From: Verrucomicrobiota bacterium
Lineage (GTDB): Bacteria > Verrucomicrobiota > Verrucomicrobiia > Limisphaerales > UBA9464
Length of the DNA: 46,749 nucleotides
NCBI GenBank assembly: GCA_025360495.1
Contig: JANYCC010000234.1
Coordinates: forward strand, 1 to 46,749
Direction of reading: 5' to 3'
Positions within the stretch are counted from its first letter, which is position 1. Each line of letters opens with the position of its first letter. The position numbers and the translations under genes are program-made. Of this stretch, positions 40,940 to 46,749 are shown one piece after another. Below the pieces are notes generated by a model that was not told the DNA's origin, made no database searches, and saw only the letters and a list, made by a program, of their open reading frames with translations.

Positions 40940-42436
40940 TCACTTCGAAGGGATCACATTCACGGTATAATATCCGACCGGATGCAGCAGCGGCCGACCG
41001 TCGCGGCTCCGCACCCCGGGCAGCTTCAACTCATGGATGTGACCCGACACGAGATCGGTTTTCAGCCGCACCGTTTTGCCGTCGGCCGACACCTCCGCGC
41101 CATGAATCACGGGATGGCCTTTGTCGACCTCCGGTGACCCGTAATCCGCGCGGTAGAGATAGGTATAATCTTCGAGCTGATAGGACGCCGGGTCGGCCGC
41201 GGAGGTCGATTCGACCGGGTCGGTGAAGGTGAGTTCGAAGCCATCGGGCTTGACGTGCATCTCCAGGATCTCGAACGGCCGCCGACCGGTCCAGATGAGC
41301 CGTTGGAGGGCGAAGGGTTTGCCGCCCCGCGCTCCCCAGCCCCGGTCGGTCCCCCCGACAAACAGCGATCCATCCGGACACATTTCCAAGCTCAGACAGC
41401 CGGAGGCGAATCCTTCCCGGAAGGGGAAGCAGGCACCCTGATAAACACCGTCCACCTGTTCGAGGCAGACCCGCATCACCGTGCTCCAGGTTTGGTCGCC
41501 GACAAAGAGTTGGTTTTGGAACGGTCCGAAGCGTCCGCCGGTGCCGTCGTTTTGTATGCCACTCGCACTCTGACCCATTTTGTTATAGGGGAAGCCCACG
41601 GCCGGCGGCACAAACTCCTTCATCTTCTTCCATTCGGTCTGGATCCGGCTGTTGCTCAGCGGATCGGCCGGACGGGGCCCCATGTTCGCGGCCAATGAAT
41701 ACCATTTGTTGCCACTCGGGTTGCCGACGAATGTCCCGGGCTTGAGCGGCTTCAGCCAACAGGTCCCGTTCCAAGGGCCCTGGTTGTCCGTATAAAACAG
41801 GTCGCCCAGATGGTTCGTCGCGATTCCGCCCGGCGACCGGATCCCGCTCACCGATGGAACCGCCTTGCCGTCGGGTCCGACCTTCATCCCCCAGCCCCGG
41901 AATTCAGTTTCGCTGGTGAAAGAGCCCGTCAAACACAACACCACCCAGATGTTCCCGTCGCGGTCGAACTTGGAGCCGAAGGCATATTCATGGTAGTCGC
42001 CGGTGATGCCCCAGCCGTCGGAATAGGTCTGGAACACATCGGCCCGGTCGTCCCCATCGGTGTCTCGGAGACGGGTGATTTCACCGCGCTGGGTGGCATA
42101 AAACCAGCCGTCGCCCTTGGTGGTGATCCCGAGCACCTCATGCAATCCTTGGGCATAGCGGGTGAACTTCACGTTCGCCGCGGTTGGCGTGTCCTGGAAC
42201 GCGCCGTCGATGAACCAAATGTCGCCCAGTCGGGTGGACACGGCGAGGCGTTGCGCACCGAAATGCTGGATGGCGCCGGCTTCCAACACGACGCCCTCCG
42301 GTATCGGCAGCGTGATGATCCGGTAGTATTCGGATTCTTCCTCGGCCTTGCCCGCGGCCTGGACGGCGATCCCGAGCCCGAGCCCGAGCCCCAGCAATGT
42401 CCGGTTCATCAAGTGTGCGTAAAATGAAATGTTCAT
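40940..42436 (-). CDS. Secreted beta-propeller protein (sorbosone-dehydrogenase/PVC heme-binding family propeller without heme)
   Basis: A 498-residue protein. Signal peptide: [18 protein letters not shown]. The body has propeller-type strands seen in large verrucomicrobial PVC-type dehydrogenases: [62 protein letters not shown] and [16 protein letters not shown]. Calcium-binding-like DTDGDD is notable. No CxxCH lies within it, but the gene upstream in the operon encodes a penta-heme protein that could be the electron acceptor. ATG 42436 has GAGAGGA just upstream. Substrate is unknown. Confidence 0.85.
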   Translation of the reverse strand: MNISFYAHLMNRTLLGLGLGLGIAVQAAGKAEEESEYYRIITLPIPEGVVLEAGAIQHFGAQRLAVSTRLGDIWFIDGAFQDTPTAANVKFTRYAQGLHEVLGITTKGDGWFYATQRGEITRLRDTDGDDRADVFQTYSDGWGITGDYHEYAFGSKFDRDGNIWVVLCLTGSFTSETEFRGWGMKVGPDGKAVPSVSGIRSPGGIATNHLGDLFYTDNQGPWNGTCWLKPLKPGTFVGNPSGNKWYSLAANMGPRPADPLSNSRIQTEWKKMKEFVPPAVGFPYNKMGQSASGIQNDGTGGRFGPFQNQLFVGDQTWSTVMRVCLEQVDGVYQGACFPFREGFASGCLSLEMCPDGSLFVGGTDRGWGARGGKPFALQRLIWTGRRPFEILEMHVKPDGFELTFTDPVESTSAADPASYQLEDYTYLYRADYGSPEVDKGHPVIHGAEVSADGKTVRLKTDLVSGHIHELKLPGVRSRDGRPLLHPVGYYTVNVIPSK

Positions 42437-42465
42437 GGTCCTCTCGTGATACGGCGGCCGCTGTG

Positions 42466-45222
42466 TCACCAGTTTATTTCCTCCACCAGTTCCCCCGGCG
42501 CCCGGATCGGAACCCGCAACTCCCGCCCGACGATGACCGCCTTGGCGCCCCGGAACCGGTAATGCACGCTGCCCCCCACGAGGAAGCCGTCCTTCTCCAC
42601 CTGGATGTCGCCGGTCGCCGCACGGAACCAAAGCGTCCCCGTTGCCGGCACTCCGCTGAAAGTCAGCGTCCGCACCAGCGTGATGTCGACGTCGACCGCC
42701 TTCGGGACGATCCGATCCGTGACGGCGGTGCCCTCGAATTCATATCGGAACGCGGGGCGCCTGGAACCGTCGAGATCATAGCCGAGGAACTTATATCCCG
42801 GGGAACGGGTCTGGGCGGCGGGCCAGGGCGCATCGGGCGCCGGCAACACTGCGAACGGCTGGCCCTCGGGGAGTCGGACCAAGTGGTCGCCCAACGGCGG
42901 CTCATAACCCACCCCGCGATCGGTGCTGTGCCGGGAACGGTCGATGAACGAACCCTGCCAGATCATCGCCAGCCGCATCTGGTTCGCATCAAAGGCGATG
43001 TTGGCCCGCTCCGGATAGCCCACGCCGATCGCCCGTGAACCGGCCCCGTCGATGAAGTTCCGGTAAATCACCGGTTCCTTCTCAACGAGGATTTCCTGTC
43101 GCGCCCGCACGAGGCCGGCCGGGATGTCGGCCTTCGCCCCGCCCGCCATCCACGCCCAGATCGCCTGGATTTGGGCATCGGTCCCGCCATCCAGGATCTC
43201 GGTGTTCACCGCATGACCCTCGGGCCAGAAACTGGGCATGCGGGTGCCGGGCCGCAGGGCCGCCGGATCGGGCAGGTAACGGCGGAACCAATCCCATTCC
43301 AGCCGTTCATACATATGATCGAGGCCCAGGGCCGGGATGCCCATGGAGCCGAGCGTCGAAAACGTGTGGCAGGCCACGCAGCTCAATCCGTCGCGACCCA
43401 CCAGTTTGCGGCCGAATTTCGGGTCACGCCCGGTGACGACAGGTTCGGGTGGCAACGGTGTTTTCCGGTCTGCCGCGGCCAGCAAGGCGGGTAGGTGCCC
43501 CACGTTGGCGGCGCCAAAGACCGGCATGCGCACCGCCATATAGGGCCGGACCTTGGAACCTTCGTTCAGGAGGGTGGACAACCATTTGGAACGTAATTTT
43601 GCGCCGACGCCGTTGAGGTGGGGAGGGAGTTTTCCCTCTTCACCCAAGTCCGCCTCGCCGACCACTTTGAACCATGCGTCCTTGCCGGTCAGGGCCGGTC
43701 CGCCGAAGCCGTCCCGCGCGTGGCAGCAGTAGCAATTGAACCGGGCCAGCGACCGGCTGACCTCCTGTGCCGGGGTGATCGGCCGGGACAGTTGGTCGGC
43801 GGCCGACAGGGTCTGGCGCAGGGCGGCGCGTTGGGTGTCGGTGAGATCATAACGCGGTGAGGCAGCCGGAACCGTGTCGGCAAGGCAACCGTTGGCGGTG
43901 CGTTGCGCCAAGGTCGCCAGCGGCTGCGCCTTTCGTCCCGTCGCCACCGGGGCAAGCCCGTCGTCAAGGGCATGGCACGCAGCGCAATTGAGCTTCTCGA
44001 ACCAGGCTCGACCCGAGGCCGCCTTCACCGCTTCAACTGCAAATTCCTGGTGTCCCAGCGGCACCATGGGCTGGCCATAATGTTCGAGGGCCGCCGCCCC
44101 GATGGGTTGACGTGTGAATCCGGGTCCCGACCAACCGGCCTTGAGTTCGAACCCGGCGCCGTTCTGGAAAAACCGCAGGTCAAAGGAATGCGGGCCGGCC
44201 TTGAGTTTAACCTTGCCCGTTTTTTCCTGGGGCGCGTGTTCACCGTCATTGTCCACCACGCGGGCCCCGTCGAGGTCCAGGGTCGATCCATCATCCGAGG
44301 TTAACCAGAACGTGTAGTCGCCTTCCGTGGGCGCCGTGATCACTCCGGTGAACTTGAGGGCGAATTGCTCGCCCCGCTTCGCCATCGTCGTCACCAAATC
44401 GCCCGTCTCACCCGAGGCCATGGGTTTGGCCCCATCCAATTCCGCCGTCTTCCCGAAGTGTCCCTCGAAGTAGTCCCAACGGACCCCGGGGATGGTGCGC
44501 AACGGCAGTTTGCCATCGGTCAGCCCCGGCACCTGTCCGGCCAGCAGGTAGGTGGCGATCACGATGGCCTCGGTGTCCGTCAGGTTTTGGGAAGGCATCC
44601 GGCCCCCGGGCCGATGCTTCACCGGGTTCAGGAGGAAGCGGACGAGTTCGCCTCCGGGATATTTCTCGGCGAGTTTCCCCAGCGGGGCCCCATTCTCTTT
44701 CGCCTTCTTCCAGACGTCATCGGGCACGCCGTCGGGACGTTCCATCGGGGCATGGCAAGCCACACAGCCCAGCGCATGATAACGTTCCTTGCCGATCTCG
44801 ACCCGCGCCTTGTCAGCGCCGAGAAACCCCGGTGGTCCGGGCGGTTGGACGGAGGCCAGAAAATGGGTGAGATCCTCGACGGCACCGAGGCGGGCCCCGG
44901 GGTCGAGCCCGTGCATCACGTCGGGCATTGGGGTGCCCGGTTTGGCGCGGGCATGATCGCCGAGCCAGGAGCCCATCCATGTGGATTCCAACCGCAATCC
45001 CCCATGACCGAGGACGGGTCCGGGGCGCGGTGCGAACCGGGATCCGGCTTCGGGACCGGGTTGATGGCAGGCAACGCAATTCAACTCATTGAGCAACATT
45101 TCACCCTCATCCACGCCGGGTGGCAGGGGACCGGTCGGGATGAATCCGGCGGCGGTGACATGGGCGGCGACCAAGACGAGGCTGGACCCGGCCAGAGCGA
45201 GGAGACCACGGGGGAGTTGCAT
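42466..45222 (-). CDS. Penta-heme c-type cytochrome with PA14 domain
   Basis: A 918-residue exported protein (signal peptide [22 protein letters not shown]). Five CxxCH motifs are present: NCVACHQ, GCVACHA, NCAACHA, NCYCCHA and SCVACHT. Between the second and third, a PA14-like sugar-binding domain is visible ([24 protein letters not shown], then [17 protein letters not shown]). The C-terminal 200 residues form a beta-rich region without heme. In this phylum such proteins pair with propeller dehydrogenases, as here (29 bases to the next start). It probably passes electrons from the propeller-catalysed oxidation. ATG 45222 lies 1 base beyond the DUF4190 stop. Confidence 0.88.
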   Translation of the reverse strand: MQLPRGLLALAGSSLVLVAAHVTAAGFIPTGPLPPGVDEGEMLLNELNCVACHQPGPEAGSRFAPRPGPVLGHGGLRLESTWMGSWLGDHARAKPGTPMPDVMHGLDPGARLGAVEDLTHFLASVQPPGPPGFLGADKARVEIGKERYHALGCVACHAPMERPDGVPDDVWKKAKENGAPLGKLAEKYPGGELVRFLLNPVKHRPGGRMPSQNLTDTEAIVIATYLLAGQVPGLTDGKLPLRTIPGVRWDYFEGHFGKTAELDGAKPMASGETGDLVTTMAKRGEQFALKFTGVITAPTEGDYTFWLTSDDGSTLDLDGARVVDNDGEHAPQEKTGKVKLKAGPHSFDLRFFQNGAGFELKAGWSGPGFTRQPIGAAALEHYGQPMVPLGHQEFAVEAVKAASGRAWFEKLNCAACHALDDGLAPVATGRKAQPLATLAQRTANGCLADTVPAASPRYDLTDTQRAALRQTLSAADQLSRPITPAQEVSRSLARFNCYCCHARDGFGGPALTGKDAWFKVVGEADLGEEGKLPPHLNGVGAKLRSKWLSTLLNEGSKVRPYMAVRMPVFGAANVGHLPALLAAADRKTPLPPEPVVTGRDPKFGRKLVGRDGLSCVACHTFSTLGSMGIPALGLDHMYERLEWDWFRRYLPDPAALRPGTRMPSFWPEGHAVNTEILDGGTDAQIQAIWAWMAGGAKADIPAGLVRARQEILVEKEPVIYRNFIDGAGSRAIGVGYPERANIAFDANQMRLAMIWQGSFIDRSRHSTDRGVGYEPPLGDHLVRLPEGQPFAVLPAPDAPWPAAQTRSPGYKFLGYDLDGSRRPAFRYEFEGTAVTDRIVPKAVDVDITLVRTLTFSGVPATGTLWFRAATGDIQVEKDGFLVGGSVHYRFRGAKAVIVGRELRVPIRAPGELVEEINW

Positions 45223-45223
45223 T

Positions 45224-45526
45224 TCAGTGCTGGGAAGCGGCGGCGACAAGAACGCTGATCGAGAGGGCCAGCCAGGTGAGTGCAAACAACGCCCCGGCGA
45301 TGATCCCGATCCAGGCGTGAACCTTGCCCTTGGCCTCGGGATGTTCATGGGCCCGTCGCAGCCCGATGATCCCGAAAATGAACGCCGCGATCCCGAGGAA
45401 TCCCCCGATGATGGGAATCAGGGAAAAGACGCCCAGATAATAGGCTGCCAATGCCGGGACGTTGCGAAACGGGATCAGCGAGCTGACGCCTCCGATTTCC
45501 GCGGGCCGGGGCGGTGGGGTGGACAT
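45224..45526 (-). CDS. Small DUF4190-type membrane protein
   Basis: A 100-residue protein with two hydrophobic helices separated by a short basic loop: ALAAYYLGVFSLIPIIGGFLG and WIGIIAGALFALTWLALSISV, with the loop LRRAHEHPEAKGKVHAW. A Pro-rich N-terminus (STPPPRPAEIGG) precedes them. The glycine-rich pattern and loop fit DUF4190. Its role is unknown; its place in the operon between the MFS gene and the multi-heme gene suggests an accessory membrane function. It is 31 bases from the MFS stop. Confidence 0.82.
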   Translation of the reverse strand: MSTPPPRPAEIGGVSSLIPFRNVPALAAYYLGVFSLIPIIGGFLGIAAFIFGIIGLRRAHEHPEAKGKVHAWIGIIAGALFALTWLALSISVLVAAASQH

Positions 45527-45557
45527 GCGGCGATCACGGCGGGACGGGGAAGGGAAC

Positions 45558-46749
45558 TCAAGCCGGAATTTGATTCCCTTCGGACTTGGCTCCCTTTGTC
45601 ATCCGGTTCGGCAACGGCACCCACATCCCGAGCAACGCCACCAGCGCCGCCACGAAGGCGAGCAAGCGGAAGCAGGCGGCATAAGAGCCGGCCGCCTGGT
45701 GGGTCAGGGCCAGCAAGAGCGGGCCCGTGGCCGAAGCGATGACGGTGAGCATCTGGGCCATTCCTTGGATCGTTCCCAACGCCGCGCGACCATAGGTGGC
45801 GACCCAAAACCCGAAGAACAGCACCGTCATCAAGCCACCGGAGAGACCCATCACCACGGCCTGTACGTAAACGGCGCCGGTGGTGTGCAGGTGCGGCAGC
45901 GCAAAGAGTCCCCCACCCAACAGCGCCATGGCCGGCGTCAGCAGCAGCCGTGGCGACCGACGTTGTCCCAGCCAGCCGCCCAGAAAGTTCCCGGCCAACC
46001 CGGTCAGGGCGGTCACCGCCAGGGTCCGGTGATAGAGGACCGGTGCGAATCCGAGTTCGACGAGGATGCTTTCGTTGAACAACCCGATTCCGGAGGCCAC
46101 CAAGCCGTATAATGCGCCGGCCAGCCCGAACACCCAGAACGCGGGGGTGCGGAAGGCCGCCGCCGCTGTCCACCCAGCCTTTCGGACTGCGTCGCTGCCG
46201 TCCCGAACCCCGGCACTTTCCGGGGAATTCCGGACCAAGACGTGCCCCAGAATCGCCACCGACATCACGCCCAGTCCCACCCAACCCCACGCCGTGCGCC
46301 ATCCCAGGGCATCAACCGCGCCTCCCACCAAGGGAAATGCCGCCATGAACCCGAAACTGAGTAGCAACGAATAGGCGGCCATCGCCCGGGGTGAACCACC
46401 CGGGAACCATTGTCCGACCAGGCTGATGCTGACCGAAGAAAGGGCGCTTTGTCCGAGTCCGCGGGTGAGCAGCAACAGGACGGCGAGTTGGGCGGTCGTG
46501 CGGCTCACCGCCATCCCCATCACAGCCGCACCCAGCAGCAGGGTCACCAGGGTGAGAACCCGCCGGGCTCCCCATCGGTCGAGCAGTCGTCCGAACCCAA
46601 GGCAGGCCAGCGAGCCCAACAGGGTGGTCCAGAGGTTGAGCCGGGCATATTCAACCCGACCCAGCCCAAAGTCTCGGAGCAATGGTTCGGTCACCAACCC
46701 CAGTCCCTGCGTGCGTCCCGGAAGAGTTGCCACCATCGCCGTCGCGGCG
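45558..46749 (-). CDS. MFS transporter, 5' end off window
   Basis: The frame gives about 396 residues and is still open at the window edge, so the true start lies beyond 46749. Twelve-helix MFS features are clear: GRLLDRWGARRVLTL is the loop 2-3 signature (G-x3-D-x2-G-x-R), and the central loop is RNSPESAGVRDGSDAVRKAGW. Hydrophobic segments follow, such as AFWVFGLAGALYGLVASGI and VVMGLSGGLMTVLFFGFWV. The sequence recalls oxalate/formate antiporter-like or monocarboxylate-type MFS proteins. It heads a minus-strand operon with DUF4190, the penta-heme protein and the propeller. Substrate is unknown. Confidence 0.86.
   Translation of the reverse strand, partial: AATAMVATLPGRTQGLGLVTEPLLRDFGLGRVEYARLNLWTTLLGSLACLGFGRLLDRWGARRVLTLVTLLLGAAVMGMAVSRTTAQLAVLLLLTRGLGQSALSSVSISLVGQWFPGGSPRAMAAYSLLLSFGFMAAFPLVGGAVDALGWRTAWGWVGLGVMSVAILGHVLVRNSPESAGVRDGSDAVRKAGWTAAAAFRTPAFWVFGLAGALYGLVASGIGLFNESILVELGFAPVLYHRTLAVTALTGLAGNFLGGWLGQRRSPRLLLTPAMALLGGGLFALPHLHTTGAVYVQAVVMGLSGGLMTVLFFGFWVATYGRAALGTIQGMAQMLTVIASATGPLLLALTHQAAGSYAACFRLLAFVAALVALLGMWVPLPNRMTKGAKSEGNQIPA

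Noticed and set aside
1-46749. CRISPR arrays, tRNA/rRNA genes, insertion sequences, integrases
   Set aside because: No regularly spaced repeats, no cloverleaf-like sequences I could support, and no transposase or recombinase among the translated frames.

Overview
The window looks like chromosomal DNA of a high-GC member of the Verrucomicrobiota (Pedosphaera/Limisphaera-like), with a planctomycete as the main alternative. The evidence is a DUF1549/DUF1553 (PSCyt2/PSD1) protein with CxxCH hemes, large PA14/multi-heme cytochromes beside a soluble beta-propeller, a GYF-RDD membrane protein, BamB-like PQQ propellers, and short intergenic repeats of a kind I associate with this phylum. No tRNA, rRNA, CRISPR array, transposase or integrase was seen.

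Layout. 1-3.8 kb: housekeeping and hypothetical genes (3' end of prfA, a HAD phosphatase, a PQQ propeller, a GYF-RDD protein, a DEDDy exonuclease). 3.8-34.7 kb: a large surface-glycan locus. Its core is a tightly packed plus-strand run from 6074 to 21715 with many 4-base stop/start overlaps: a C-methyltransferase, rfbG, rfbH, an SDR, a PglD-like acyltransferase, two DegT-family aminotransferases, a TylF-like methyltransferase, a split transketolase, an acetolactate-synthase-like TPP enzyme, an FkbM methyltransferase and a NeuB-like synthase. Two close GT2 paralogues bracket it, both on the minus strand. After it come an RmlC-like epimerase, an RmlD-like reductase, rfbF, another GT2, another aminotransferase, a phosphoesterase, an SDR, an ATP-grasp ligase, an MBOAT/SGNH acylation pair and an MsbA-like ABC exporter. 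34.9-39.4 kb: cytochrome-type proteins. 39.4-40.9 kb: a compact arsenic operon, arsR-aquaporin-arsC. 40.9-46.7 kb: a minus-strand operon of MFS transporter, DUF4190 protein, penta-heme PA14 protein and propeller.

How the genes may work together. RfbF, RfbG and RfbH give CDP-glucose, CDP-4-keto-6-deoxyglucose and then the 3-deoxy intermediate. The TPP enzyme is a candidate YerE-type enzyme that would add a two-carbon branch. The epimerase, reductases, aminotransferases, acyltransferases and methyltransferases would finish one or more unusual deoxysugars. GT2 enzymes would assemble them, and MBOAT/SGNH would acylate them.

The most striking observation is at the rfbG/rfbH junction. RfbH carries an in-frame N-terminal MazF/PemK-type ribonuclease-toxin domain. 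The RfbG reading frame immediately upstream ends in a roughly 60-residue extension: a Ser-rich linker, then an acidic segment with a DWG motif resembling the toxin-neutralising tail of MazE. The two genes overlap by ATGA, as classical toxin-antitoxin pairs often do. A mazEF-like module therefore seems to be divided between two consecutive sugar-nucleotide enzymes. I do not know of a described example. The MazF assignment is fairly firm; the antitoxin reading is an inference.
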